Part shown: piece by piece, positions 1 through 10,323 of the stretch
How positions within the stretch are numbered: the stretch's first letter is position 1
Layout: every line of letters starts with the position of its first letter
Assembly (NCBI GenBank): GCA_947305245.1
Contig: CAMZDG010000008.1
Coordinates: 1-64,000, forward strand
Direction: 5' to 3'
Source: an uncultured Lachnospiraceae bacterium
Lineage (GTDB): Bacteria > Bacillota > Clostridia > Lachnospirales > Lachnospiraceae
DNA: 64,000 bases
The notes under the pieces: generated by a model
The model's input: the letters and a program-made list of their open reading frames with translations, nothing else
The model's database searches: none
Told to the model about the DNA's origin: nothing
Position numbers and translations under genes: made by a program

Positions 1-78
1 GGAGTAAACGGCAAGGTGGCAGCAGGAGCCGGGAAGGCTGGAGTAAACGGCAAGGCGGCAGCAGGAACGGGCAAGGCC
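1..78 (+). repeat. In-frame tandem repeat, 39 bp, two copies
   Basis: Bases 1-39 and 40-78 are near-identical 39-bp units (13 codons each), starting GGAGTAAACGGCAAGG in both. More degenerate GGN-GCN-GGN-AAG units follow to about base 115. The array may extend upstream of the window. Because it is in frame, it lengthens the Gly/Ala/Lys segment of the protein. Confidence 0.85.
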
Positions 79-489
79 GGGGCAGCCGGAAAAGCTGGAG
101 CGACAGGGAAGGCGGCGGAGAAGAAGGTAAAGAAGGAGCTGAGAGATTTCTTGTATCTTCTGCCTAAGCGGGTGACCGCGAAGAGCCTGGCGAGCGTGCT
201 GAAGTTTATTGAGCGGAGGAACCTGGAGATCTGGGAGGACGAATGTGTTCTGGAGATCGCCACGGATGACGGGATCATAACCATCGAGGACATTCGGGAG
301 AGTCTTGAGAAGGAAGACAAGGCGATCTTAAATGATCTTCGGATGAAGCAGGTGCTCTCTTGCGATTATGAGTCAACGAACGCTGAGCTGGTGCAGCGGA
401 TCATGGAGGCGTTCCTCAAGGCATTCGGCGGTACGATAGCGTCCGACACGGAGGACTTCCGGCCGTTCCTGACGATAGAAGAGATTTAG
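1..489 (+). CDS. Unknown protein with Gly/Ala/Lys-rich repeats, 5'-truncated by the window edge
   Basis: The reading frame is open from base 1, so the true start lies outside the window; the GTG at 16 is not a convincing start. The visible N-terminal 45 residues are low-complexity Gly-Lys-Ala repeats (GKAG/GKAA units), basic and probably disordered, resembling histone-H1-like or linker segments. From about base 120 a folded-looking domain of about 120 residues follows, beginning KKVKKELRDFLYLLP and ending PFLTIEEI, with alternating helical and acidic stretches. I do not recognise this domain. A short gap precedes the Nudix gene and no terminator is visible. It could be a nucleoid- or surface-associated protein, but no function can be supported. 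Confidence 0.6.
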   Translation, partial: GVNGKVAAGAGKAGVNGKAAAGTGKAGAAGKAGATGKAAEKKVKKELRDFLYLLPKRVTAKSLASVLKFIERRNLEIWEDECVLEIATDDGIITIEDIRESLEKEDKAILNDLRMKQVLSCDYESTNAELVQRIMEAFLKAFGGTIASDTEDFRPFLTIEEI

Positions 490-585
490 GCTTCGGCCGC
501 GCTGGCAGATATCCACATACCGATCATGGCGGAGGGTATTTAGATTTAAGCGTGGCGGAGTGATTCAGCGGATGGGAGTCATGCA

Positions 586-1743
586 ATGATCGAGACAACG
601 CTTTGTTACGTGGAGCAGGATGGGAAGTATCTCATGCTCTATCGGAATAAAAAACAGCAAGATCCCAATGCGGGGAAGTGGATCGGCGTGGGCGGGAAGT
701 TAGAGCCCGGAGAAACGCCGGAGGAATGTCTTCTGCGGGAGGTGCGTGAGGAGACGGGCCTGGAACTGACGGAGTACCAGTATCGCGGGCGGATCGCATT
801 TTTACCGGACACTTGGGAAGATGAGATCATGTATCTCTATACCGCCACGGGATTTCACAGGGCATCGCGCGGTGAGGAAGGCCGGAATTGTTCGGAAGGG
901 GAATTGCCCGGAGGCGGTGAGGAAGGCTGGGATTGTCCGGAAGGGGAGCTTCGATGGGTTCGTTTCGAGGAAATCCCGAACTTAAATCTTTGGGAAGGGG
1001 ATCGGTACTTTCTGAAAGAATTGTTGGAAGGAAAGAACGATATCGAAATGGAATTGCATTATCACGGCGATGAATTGGTCTCGGCAGTGAGTAAACCGGT
1101 ACTTAAGAAGGAAAACGTCACGGAGCTTCTGGATAAGAAATTCCTGAATTTATATGATTATAGTTATTATCCCGGACGGCATTATTTCGTGGCAACGCGC
1201 CGCGCAAAGGATGACTTGGTGGCGCTGAAGGATGCGAAGGCATTTCGGGAGATGCAGCCGGATGCCGTGGGATGTGTCGTGATCCTGGAGTGCAAGGGCG
1301 AGGAGCCAAGGCTCCTTCTGGCGAGGGAGATGCGTTTCGCAACGGGGCAGTTTCTCCTTGGCGTCCCGGCGGGGCTTTTGGATCCGGAGGACAAGGACGA
1401 AGAGGAGCCGATCTTTACGGCGGCCATTCGGGAACTCTCCGAGGAGACGGGCCTTGACTTTAGGGAGAGTGACGAGATCAAGTTCGTCAATCGGTTTTTG
1501 TTTAGTTCACCCGGCATGACGGATGAGAGCAATGCGATGGTGCAGATCACGCTGCGCCGCGAGGAGATGCCGACGCTGACGCAGGCGGGCACCGTCGGCG
1601 GAGAATGCATCGGAGGCTACAACCTCTATACGAAAGAGGAGGCTCTGGAGCTTCTGAAAAAAGGCACCGACGAGGTCGGAATCTATTATTCCGTTTATAC
1701 CTGGATCGCGCTGATGACATTTGTTTCGGGCATATGGAAGTGA
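586..1743 (+). CDS. Double Nudix hydrolase (MutT-like plus ADP-ribose pyrophosphatase-like)
   Basis: A 385-residue protein with two Nudix domains. The first has a complete Nudix box at about residues 37-59 (GGKLEPGETPEE..REVREETGL). The second, at about 265-295, reads GVPAGLLDPED..AIRELSEETGL, with a short insertion between the glycine and the REL core, as in ADP-ribose/NDP-sugar pyrophosphatases. Nudix enzymes cut nucleoside diphosphates linked to another moiety; the N-terminal half most resembles 8-oxo-dGTP sanitising MutT. The fusion is unusual because most family members are about 150-200 residues. An in-frame 15-residue duplication sits between the Nudix box and the C-terminal part of domain 1. 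A ribosome binding site GGGAG at 574-578 fits ATG 586. The substrates are inferred, not shown. Confidence 0.85.
   Translation: MIETTLCYVEQDGKYLMLYRNKKQQDPNAGKWIGVGGKLEPGETPEECLLREVREETGLELTEYQYRGRIAFLPDTWEDEIMYLYTATGFHRASRGEEGRNCSEGELPGGGEEGWDCPEGELRWVRFEEIPNLNLWEGDRYFLKELLEGKNDIEMELHYHGDELVSAVSKPVLKKENVTELLDKKFLNLYDYSYYPGRHYFVATRRAKDDLVALKDAKAFREMQPDAVGCVVILECKGEEPRLLLAREMRFATGQFLLGVPAGLLDPEDKDEEEPIFTAAIRELSEETGLDFRESDEIKFVNRFLFSSPGMTDESNAMVQITLRREEMPTLTQAGTVGGECIGGYNLYTKEEALELLKKGTDEVGIYYSVYTWIALMTFVSGIWK
871..960 (+). repeat. In-frame 45-bp duplication inside the double Nudix gene
   Basis: Bases 871-915 and 916-960 are imperfect copies beginning GGTGAGGAAGGC, encoding GEEGRNCSEGEL and GEEGWDCPEGEL. 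The insert lies in domain 1 between a beta-strand (YLYTATGF) and the conserved RWVRFEEIP segment, so it probably forms an extra acidic, Cys-containing loop. Confidence 0.8.
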
Positions 1744-1786
1744 GACCTGACAAAGAAGATCGGGATAAGAAGATAAGACAGAGTGT

Positions 1787-4862
<3,076 letters not shown>

Positions 4863-4890
4863 GGACTATCACTGGAAAAGGATTGACATC

Positions 4891-6699
4891 ATGGGTAGTG
4901 GAAAAAGAAAGATTCTGAGTAATAAGGTTTATTTATATTTGACCGAGTTTTTTGCGGGGATGTCCGTGATGGCGGTAGAATTAGGGGCTAGCAGATTGCT
5001 TGCCCCCTATTTTAGTTCATCGCAGATCGTTTGGACGATCATCATCGGAACGATCATGATCGCAATGGCGCTGGGAAACATTTACGGCGGCCGGGCGGCG
5101 GATAAGAATCCGGATCCGGACAAGCTCTATGGGAGGATCGTTCTCGCGGCGATCTGGATCGCATTGATCCCGGCGCTGGGGAAATATGTCATCATTGGAA
5201 TCTCAGCGGTGATGATCTTTTCGGTGAATCACATGTTCCTGATCTGGGCGGCATTCGCGGCCTGCATGGTGGTCTTTGTGTTCCCGCTGTTTCTTCTGGG
5301 CACGGTGACGCCGTCGCTGGTGAAGTTCACCGTCGAGGATCTGGGCGACAGCGGAAAGACCGTGGGCATGCTGAACGCATTCAATACCATTGGCAGCATC
5401 ATCGGAACCTTCGTGCCGACCTTTGTGACGATCCCGGCCGTCGGGACTTCCATCACGTTCCTGATCTTTGCGGGGATCCTGCTCGCGCTCGCGATCCTGT
5501 ATTTCCTGAGTCCGAGAGGGGACAAGGGGAAAAAGGAAGAGAAGAAAGGGCAAGAGGAAAAGAAGAAAGACCCGGAGACGAAGGCGGAAGTCAGCCAGGA
5601 TGGGAATGGCGAAGCAAAAGTGGAGGCAAGCAAGAATTCCAAGAATGCCGCAAAGGTGATCATAGGCATTATTATATTCGTGGTTTCTTGCTTCGCGGGG
5701 GCGTCAGACAGCTTTGCGTTTTGGGAGGCTGACCTGACCTATGAAGGGGAGTCGGTCTATAATTACCTGCAGGTGCGGGAGGATGAGAAGCGCGTTTATC
5801 TCTCCACCAACGTGCTCTTTGGCGTACAGTCCGTTTATGAAAAGGACGGAAGCCTGACGGGGATGTATTATGATTATGCCATGGCAGCGCCTTATATGGC
5901 GGGCATCAAGGAAAAGCACGGCCTTGACATGCTGATCCTCGGCATGGGGACAGGGACTTATGCGACCCAGTGCAAACGCTTTTTTACGGCGGATAATGAT
6001 CCCTCCTTTCGCGGCATCAATGTCGAGGGAGTGGAGATCGATGAGGACATTACGAGGCTCGCGAGAGAATACTTTCATCTCTCCGAGGACATTCCCGTCT
6101 GGACCTATGACGGGCGGGCCTTTCTGAACGCGATGGACCGAACCTACGACGTGATCATGGTGGATGCCTATCAGGACATCACCATCCCGTTTCAGATGAG
6201 TTCCGTGGAATTCTTTACGCTGGTGAAGGATCATTTGAATCCTGGCGGCGTGATGGTGGTCAACATGAATATGCGCGGGCAGGACGGCGACGAGGAAGGG
6301 ATTACCTTTGCGCTTTCGCAGACCATCGGAAGTATTTTCCCAAATTGTTACGTGGTGGACGTGCCGGGGACAACGAATCGCGAGCTCTTTGCCTCTGAGA
6401 ACGAGGCGATGCTGGAGGACATGGCAAGAAATCTGAAGCAAGAGGCACAGCCACAGATGCTCGCCATGATGCAACGCGTGACGGACCAGATGGAGCGCTA
6501 TGAGGTAAAGCGGAGAAACGCAGATGGCGAGAACGGTGCAGAAGGCGAGATCTACAGCGTCATGACGGACGATCAGGCGCCGGTGGAGCTTTTGGGAATG
6601 CAGGTCATCGACGAGCTGATCGCGGACGAGGTGGGCTATTATAAAAAGATCTACAAGGAGGGCGGCCTGAAGGCCCTGCTCAGAGCATTTGAATTCTAA
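4891..6699 (+). CDS. Membrane-anchored spermidine synthase-like (fused MFS/SpeE) protein
   Basis: A 602-residue fused protein. The N-terminal half has about five hydrophobic helices (residues 10-205) with the typical start MAVELGASRLLAPYFSSS. A highly charged Lys/Glu linker (about 210-250) and one more membrane segment (about 256-273) follow. The C-terminal half is a Rossmann-type aminopropyltransferase/methyltransferase fold with LILGMGTGTYATQ near residue 348 (glycine-rich nucleotide loop), GVEIDED and DVIMVDAYQDITIPFQ. The family is widespread and often annotated spermidine synthase, but the polyamine substrate is unproven, and the GGG loop of true SpeE is here GMGTG. The gene ends only 2 bp from the convergent minus-strand operon, with no terminator visible between them. 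Confidence 0.8.
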   Translation: MGSGKRKILSNKVYLYLTEFFAGMSVMAVELGASRLLAPYFSSSQIVWTIIIGTIMIAMALGNIYGGRAADKNPDPDKLYGRIVLAAIWIALIPALGKYVIIGISAVMIFSVNHMFLIWAAFAACMVVFVFPLFLLGTVTPSLVKFTVEDLGDSGKTVGMLNAFNTIGSIIGTFVPTFVTIPAVGTSITFLIFAGILLALAILYFLSPRGDKGKKEEKKGQEEKKKDPETKAEVSQDGNGEAKVEASKNSKNAAKVIIGIIIFVVSCFAGASDSFAFWEADLTYEGESVYNYLQVREDEKRVYLSTNVLFGVQSVYEKDGSLTGMYYDYAMAAPYMAGIKEKHGLDMLILGMGTGTYATQCKRFFTADNDPSFRGINVEGVEIDEDITRLAREYFHLSEDIPVWTYDGRAFLNAMDRTYDVIMVDAYQDITIPFQMSSVEFFTLVKDHLNPGGVMVVNMNMRGQDGDEEGITFALSQTIGSIFPNCYVVDVPGTTNRELFASENEAMLEDMARNLKQEAQPQMLAMMQRVTDQMERYEVKRRNADGENGAEGEIYSVMTDDQAPVELLGMQVIDELIADEVGYYKKIYKEGGLKALLRAFEF

Positions 6700-6701
6700 A
6701 C

Positions 6702-7130
6702 TTAATCTTCATCCTGAATGGCGAGAAGGGCATCATTGATGAGCTTCTCGTCATATTTTTGCAGAAAAAGGGAGAAGTTCCACACCAGGGCGTAGATCAC
6801 GAAGAATGCGACGGAGGTCACAAGGAAGTACTTCAAGTTGGTATACCATTGGAACAGATAGCCCATGCCCATGGTAAGGACGTAAAGAAGGAGAATGTGG
6901 AATATGGGCAGCAGTCGCCGGATCCCTTTGGGGAATTCACGCTCCGACATGAGGATCAGGGTGGGAAGACTGCAAAGGAAGCTCGCTAATATAACGGTCA
7001 GGGGAACGTACCAGCTGAAGGTGACCGGATCTCCCGTGACATAAGAGAACAGGGCTTCCAGGGCCATCACGACCTGTATTAAAAAAGCAAGTAAGAATGT
7101 CTGCTCCAGGATCAGTTTGATTTTTCTCAC
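6702..7130 (-). CDS. DUF3021 family membrane protein
   Basis: A 142-residue protein with four hydrophobic segments (about 8-30, 40-62, 72-93, 100-122) and a charged C-terminus, the profile of DUF3021. Such proteins are almost always encoded directly after a LytTR regulator, as here, and are thought to modulate it from the membrane. The start is GTG, 1 bp after the LytTR stop codon, with an AGGAGG ribosome binding site inside the end of the LytTR gene, so the two are translationally coupled. It is the last gene of the four-gene minus-strand operon. Confidence 0.8.
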   Translation of the reverse strand: MRKIKLILEQTFLLAFLIQVVMALEALFSYVTGDPVTFSWYVPLTVILASFLCSLPTLILMSEREFPKGIRRLLPIFHILLLYVLTMGMGYLFQWYTNLKYFLVTSVAFFVIYALVWNFSLFLQKYDEKLINDALLAIQDED

Positions 7131-7131
7131 G

Positions 7132-7575
7132 TCATTTTCCTCCTAGTCCAAGGCGTTTTTTGAATTCAGGGACATAGCTTCGCGTGATGATCAGGGTCTC
7201 GCCGTTTAATAGCGTTGCGTTTAAGCGAGAGTTTTCACCGGCCTTCACGCTGCGGATCTTACGCATGTTACAGATCATGGATTTCGAGCAGCGAAAGAAC
7301 CGCTGATCCAGGATGCCTTCCAGCTCATAGAGCTTATGCTTCACCTCAAGGCATTCCGCCTTCGTGTAGAGAAAGGTCTTCTCGTCCACGGTCTCAATAT
7401 AATAGATTTTTGAAATGGGGCAGGGGACGCGCTCCGTGCCGCGAAGGCCGATGAGCACCTGCTCGCCATTTTCTAAGAGGGAAATCGCCGCCTGTACGTC
7501 CGGCGTCATCTCCGTGATGCGAAGGAGCGCTTCCTCTTTTTCTTTTTCTGTGATCTTCTCTATGGTGATCTTCAA
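7132..7575 (-). CDS. LytTR-type DNA-binding regulator without receiver domain
   Basis: A 147-residue protein. Residues 1-45 form a short N-terminal region; residues 50-145 form a LytTR DNA-binding domain with the signatures ISKIYYIETVDEKTFLYT, FFRCSKSMICNMRKI and LNGETLIITRSYVPEFKKRL. There is no REC domain, so activity is probably set by the adjacent DUF3021 membrane protein rather than by phosphorylation. The ribosome binding site GGAAAGGAGG lies just upstream. It probably controls its own operon: two to three direct repeats spaced 21-22 bp lie immediately upstream of the operon promoter. Confidence 0.88.
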   Translation of the reverse strand: MKITIEKITEKEKEEALLRITEMTPDVQAAISLLENGEQVLIGLRGTERVPCPISKIYYIETVDEKTFLYTKAECLEVKHKLYELEGILDQRFFRCSKSMICNMRKIRSVKAGENSRLNATLLNGETLIITRSYVPEFKKRLGLGGK

Positions 7576-7594
7576 GGAATGGCCTCCTTTCCGC

Positions 7595-8512
7595 TTATTT
7601 TCTCTTATAAACCTTCGGGTAGATGACGCCGATGGCTACGAGAAATCCAACCGTTACCATCATAACATAAACAAATGCTTCTTGCAAAGTCATAACATGG
7701 CCAAAGAGCTTTGCCTGGAAGGAGAAATACTCCTCGACGGAGGAGACGAAAAGCCCCTGGTCAAGCCCGCCAATGTTCGAATTCACGTGGGTCATAAGAT
7801 CTGTCAGGAGAAAACGCCTGATCAGGATGGTGACCTCCGTGGCGGGAAAGAGATGGCAGAAATTCTGGATGCCTTCGGAAAAGTTCGAAATGGGCAGGTA
7901 GGCACCAATGACAAAGCCTGACGCAGCGGAGAGGATGCCGAGGAAGGCACCGCTCGCGGAGCTGCTCTTTAGGAAGAGCAGGAACACCATGAAGATCGCG
8001 GTGGCAGAGATGGCGCCGCCGATCACGACGGCGAACAGCGTCAGGATGCTTTTTGCGGTAAGGTACATGGGATTGATGCACTGCAGGATGGTCAGGCCCA
8101 GCCCGATAATGACGGTGGTCATAAGAATGGCGGAGAGGGCGGCGGCAGTAAAATAGGACAGGATGATCTGCAGGCGGGAGGCCGGGGTTGCCGTCACGTC
8201 CACGTCGATGCCGGAGGCACGGTCATTGACTAAAGTGACCAGGCAATTATAGGGGATCGTGATGAGGGCGGAGCCCATGATGCCAGTGAGCAGCAGTCCG
8301 TTCGCCATCGCACCGAGATCGGCGGAGGTAACGAGTCCGGCAGCCATCAGTGCTTCCGCCGGATGCTCCAAGGCGTCTAAGTAAGTGCCGCGCAGGAACA
8401 GCATGTAAAGAACGAGAATGATGATCGGTGTCAGCATGGAGAAGAAGACCATGGTCTTATCCTTAAAAAACACCAGAAGATTTCTTTTTGTAAGTCCCCA
8501 GAATTTACGCAT
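7595..8512 (-). CDS. ABC-2 type transporter permease
   Basis: A 305-residue permease. The N-terminus is FWGLTKRNLLVFFKDKTMVFFSML followed by a long extracellular stretch, then five more hydrophobic helices (about 95-280), as in ABC-2 drug or bacteriocin exporters. ATG 8512 is chosen over the longer frame to 8551 because AAAGGAG precedes it at a good distance. The start overlaps the last 8 bases of the upstream ATPase gene, indicating translational coupling. With the ATPase it should form an exporter; the substrate is unknown. LytTR/DUF3021-linked exporters are often involved in stress or peptide resistance, which is inference here. Confidence 0.85.
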   Translation of the reverse strand: MRKFWGLTKRNLLVFFKDKTMVFFSMLTPIIILVLYMLFLRGTYLDALEHPAEALMAAGLVTSADLGAMANGLLLTGIMGSALITIPYNCLVTLVNDRASGIDVDVTATPASRLQIILSYFTAAALSAILMTTVIIGLGLTILQCINPMYLTAKSILTLFAVVIGGAISATAIFMVFLLFLKSSSASGAFLGILSAASGFVIGAYLPISNFSEGIQNFCHLFPATEVTILIRRFLLTDLMTHVNSNIGGLDQGLFVSSVEEYFSFQAKLFGHVMTLQEAFVYVMMVTVGFLVAIGVIYPKVYKRK

Positions 8513-9407
8513 GTTGTAACTCCTTTCCGGTGAGCGCCATAAAGACGTCATCCATGGTGCCCTTTAGCACCTCATAATCTTTTATGTGGTCGCGGCAGCG
8601 CCAGAGAAGCTGCGTCGGATCACTGCCTGGGAAAATGACGTAATGATCGGCGACATACTGATATTCTTCGCCGGACAGCAGGTCATCCGCCTCGGGGGAA
8701 TGCTCTGCATACCATAAAAGACGCGGCCTTGCGTAGGTGGCCTTGAGTTGCGCGGGCGTGCCCTCCGCAATGATGCGGCCCTGATCGAGAATGACCACGT
8801 GGTCCGCATCCGTCGTCTCTTCCATGTAGTGCGTCGTCAGGAAGATGGTCAGCCCCTCCTCACGGCGCAGATAATTGACGTAATCCCACACGAGCTTGCG
8901 AGACATGGGATCCAAGCCCGTGGTCGGCTCATCGAGGAAGAGAAGTCGCGGCTGGTGGATCAGGGAGCGGATGATGTCCACCCTGCGGCGCTGGCCGCCC
9001 GAGAGATTTTCATAGCGCTGCTTCCAGATCTCGCCCAGTGAGAAAGGCTCCCAGAACTTATGCAGCCTTTCCATGATCTCTTTCTTGGAATAGCCATAAT
9101 AGGCACCGCGGGTCAGGAGATTTTCCGCTACCGTGAGCTTCCTGTCGAGTACAGAGCCCTGGAAAACAATGCCGATCTTCTCGCGGATCGCGTCATCCTC
9201 TTTGCCGAGCGCATGACCAAATATGCTGGCTTCGCCGGAAGTCTTGGACAAGACCGTACTCAGCATGTTGATGGTCGTGGACTTTCCCGCTCCGTTCTCC
9301 CCGAGGTAAGCGAAGAGCTCGCCCTCACCGACGGAAAAGGAGATATGGTCCACCGCTAAATGATCTTGATATTTCTTGGTAAGCTGGTTTACAATGATGG
9401 CATCCAT
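8505..9407 (-). CDS. ABC transporter ATP-binding protein
   Basis: A 300-residue ATPase of the drug/bacteriocin exporter (CcmA/DrrA) type and the first gene of the minus-strand operon. Walker A is GENGAGKST (about residues 36-44), the Q-loop lies in IGIVFQGSVLD, the signature is LSGGQRRRVD, Walker B is LLFLDEPTTGLDP and the switch His is in LTTHYMEET. The C-terminal about 75 residues are the usual accessory region. The frame is open up to 9587, but ATG 9407 has GGAGGG at 9418-9423, and the operon promoter lies upstream of it, so the shorter start is used. Confidence 0.9.
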   Translation of the reverse strand: MDAIIVNQLTKKYQDHLAVDHISFSVGEGELFAYLGENGAGKSTTINMLSTVLSKTSGEASIFGHALGKEDDAIREKIGIVFQGSVLDRKLTVAENLLTRGAYYGYSKKEIMERLHKFWEPFSLGEIWKQRYENLSGGQRRRVDIIRSLIHQPRLLFLDEPTTGLDPMSRKLVWDYVNYLRREEGLTIFLTTHYMEETTDADHVVILDQGRIIAEGTPAQLKATYARPRLLWYAEHSPEADDLLSGEEYQYVADHYVIFPGSDPTQLLWRCRDHIKDYEVLKGTMDDVFMALTGKELQHA

Positions 9408-9455
9408 TTCTGATTTACCCTCCGAAAATTGTTTGTATTTGGCTGATCTAGGACC

Positions 9456-9483
9456 ATCATAACAAAGCTTTCGCGGATTGCAA
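9456..9483 (-). promoter_or_regulatory. Sigma-A-type promoter of the ABC/LytTR/DUF3021 operon
   Basis: On the minus strand: -35 TTGCAA (9483-9478), a 16-nt spacer and -10 TATGAT (9461-9456). The poor -35 fits a promoter that needs an activator. Confidence 0.6.
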
Positions 9484-9493
9484 GGCCACTTCG

Positions 9494-9526
9494 GGTGAGT
9501 TGCAACTGGGCGGTGGTAAGTTACGT
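9494..9526 (-). promoter_or_regulatory. LytTR-type direct repeats upstream of the operon promoter
   Basis: Reading the minus strand, GTAACTTACC and GCAACTCACC are imperfect 10-mers whose cores lie 21 bp apart, two helical turns. This is the spacing known for LytTR binding sites. The proximal repeat ends about 10 bp upstream of the -35 box, and the -35 region itself (TTGCAATCC) resembles a third repeat 22 bp further on. The arrangement suits an activator. Confidence 0.55.
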
Positions 9527-9580
9527 GAAAGGCGGATGCAAATTTTAAGGAATATTTCTGTAAAAAACCTAGATTAAGTG

Positions 9581-9609
9581 TTGACAAATAAGGTACAGGG
9601 TGATAATAT
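9581..9609 (+). promoter_or_regulatory. Promoter of the tRNA-Leu gene
   Basis: TTGACA at 9581-9586, a 17-nt spacer, then TAATAT at 9604-9609, with TG one base upstream of the -10 (extended -10). Transcription would start near 9616, some 15 bp before the mature tRNA. Confidence 0.7.
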
Positions 9610-9630
9610 ACTACTTGCGCAGTGCGCTGA

Positions 9631-9714
9631 GCGGAAGTGTCGGAACTGGCAGACGAGCAAGACTAAGGATCTTGTGGTGGTTACACCGTGTGGGTTCAAG
9701 TCCCATCTTCCGCA
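9631..9714 (+). tRNA. tRNA-Leu (anticodon AAG)
   Basis: An 84-nt class II tRNA. The acceptor stem GCGGAAG (9631-9637) pairs with CTTCCGC (9707-9713), followed by discriminator A. The anticodon stem CAAGA/TCTTG encloses the loop CTAAGGA, giving anticodon AAG (codon CUU). It has the long variable arm expected for Leu, and the T loop is TTCAAGT. CCA is not encoded. A strong promoter precedes it and a terminator follows within 10 bp. Confidence 0.95.
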
Positions 9715-9722
9715 GGATAATG

Positions 9723-9747
9723 AGCCGAGCAAAAAGCTCGGCTTTTT
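9723..9747 (+). terminator. Rho-independent terminator after tRNA-Leu
   Basis: Stem AGCCGAGC/GCTCGGCT with an AAAAA loop and a run of five T. An identical hairpin recurs at 11406-11430. Confidence 0.9.
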
Positions 9748-9750
9748 GCT

Positions 9751-9840
9751 TGCCCAAAATGAGAAACGCATTCCTGTGCTTGCACAGAGGAATGCGTTTT
9801 TTGTTTTGGGCATAAATAAAGAAGCGTAAGCTTCTTTATT
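9751..9840 (+). repeat. Structured repeat, copy 1: long hairpin plus short hairpin
   Basis: A 62-nt hairpin has stem TGCCCAAAA/TTTTGGGCA (9751-9759 with 9804-9812), then AAACGCATTCC/GGAATGCGTTT (9764-9774 with 9789-9799), then TGTGC/GCACA around TT. A perfect hairpin AATAAAGAAGC/GCTTCTTTATT follows (9815-9840). The same layout recurs at 11434-11523 with different but still complementary bases. Downstream sequence to about 9899, including AGGGC/GCCCT, is shared as well. No protein is encoded. Confidence 0.8.
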
Positions 9841-9913
9841 CGGCGAATATTGCGAGATGAGCGAGGGCGAAGCCCTGCGAATGCGCAGAGCGCCTTCGTC
9901 GGTCGGTTCGCAA

Positions 9914-10074
9914 GGGATCAATTTTTTGTGGTTTTCTTATTTCCGATCCACTTTCGCCGTGACTAGGGCGGCACAAGGGATCGATTTTCCGCTTTTCCTT
10001 CATTTCGATCCCAGAGCATTCAAATGTCTGTTAAGTGAGGGATCGATTTCTATGAGATTTCCTTTTTTCGATCC
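9914..10074 (+). repeat. Three regularly spaced 36-nt units with inverted ends
   Basis: Units at 9914-9949, 9977-10012 and 10039-10074 each begin GGGATC(G/A)A and end TCGATCC or close to it, so the ends are inverted repeats around a pyrimidine-rich 20-nt interior. Start-to-start spacing is 63 and 62 bp. Interiors differ, so these are hairpin-type units and not a CRISPR. The stretch 9893-10119 is absent from copy 2 of the surrounding repeat. Confidence 0.65.
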
Positions 10075-10200
10075 TCGCCTATTTAAAGGGGTACGATCTA
10101 CCGCCATCAGATTGTTCCATTGACATCCAACAAATGCATTCATTATAAGGGGTTGCGTGATTTTCAGACACTATTTTCAAATGAAAAACCGTGATTTTGC

Positions 10201-10233
10201 CAAGTTGACTTTGTGCAACTTGACATGTTAGAT
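10201..10233 (+). promoter_or_regulatory. Promoter and operator-like palindrome of toxin copy 1
   Basis: -35 TTGACT (10205-10210), a 17-nt spacer, -10 TTAGAT (10228-10233). A perfect inverted repeat CAAGTTG/CAACTTG (10201-10207, 10216-10222) overlaps the -35 and spacer. It is conserved in all three copies of this leader, so it may be a repressor site. Confidence 0.6.
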
Positions 10234-10268
10234 TCATAGACAAGGAAAGTCATAGAGCAAGGCGGTTA

Positions 10269-10315
10269 CCCTCCATCACCGGAGGGAATCACCCTCCGGA
10301 CGAAAGAAAGGAGGG
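10269..10315 (+). promoter_or_regulatory. Self-masking toxin leader: two anti-SD and two SD-like elements
   Basis: In order: CCCTCC (10269-10274), GGAGGG (10281-10286), CCCTCC (10292-10297) and the real ribosome binding site AGGAGGG (10309-10315). Pairing elements 1:2 and 3:4 hides the ribosome binding site, while pairing 2:3 frees it. This two-state arrangement fits the structured, translation-inhibited mRNAs of type I toxins. No folding program was run. Confidence 0.6.
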
Positions 10316-10323
10316 CGATGCCA

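Noticed and set aside
6690..6710. A terminator between the convergent SpeE-like and DUF3021 genes
   Set aside because: Only 2 bp separate the stop codons and no hairpin with a T-run is visible in the overlap region.
9574..9921. Open reading frames on both strands over the tRNA-Leu gene and hairpin repeats
   Set aside because: They run through the tRNA, terminator and inverted repeats, have no ribosome binding site and no family resemblance.
9914..10074. Three 36-nt units at a 63-bp period look like a small CRISPR
   Set aside because: The units share only their ends and are not near-identical, the units have inverted ends around variable interiors, and no cas gene is present.
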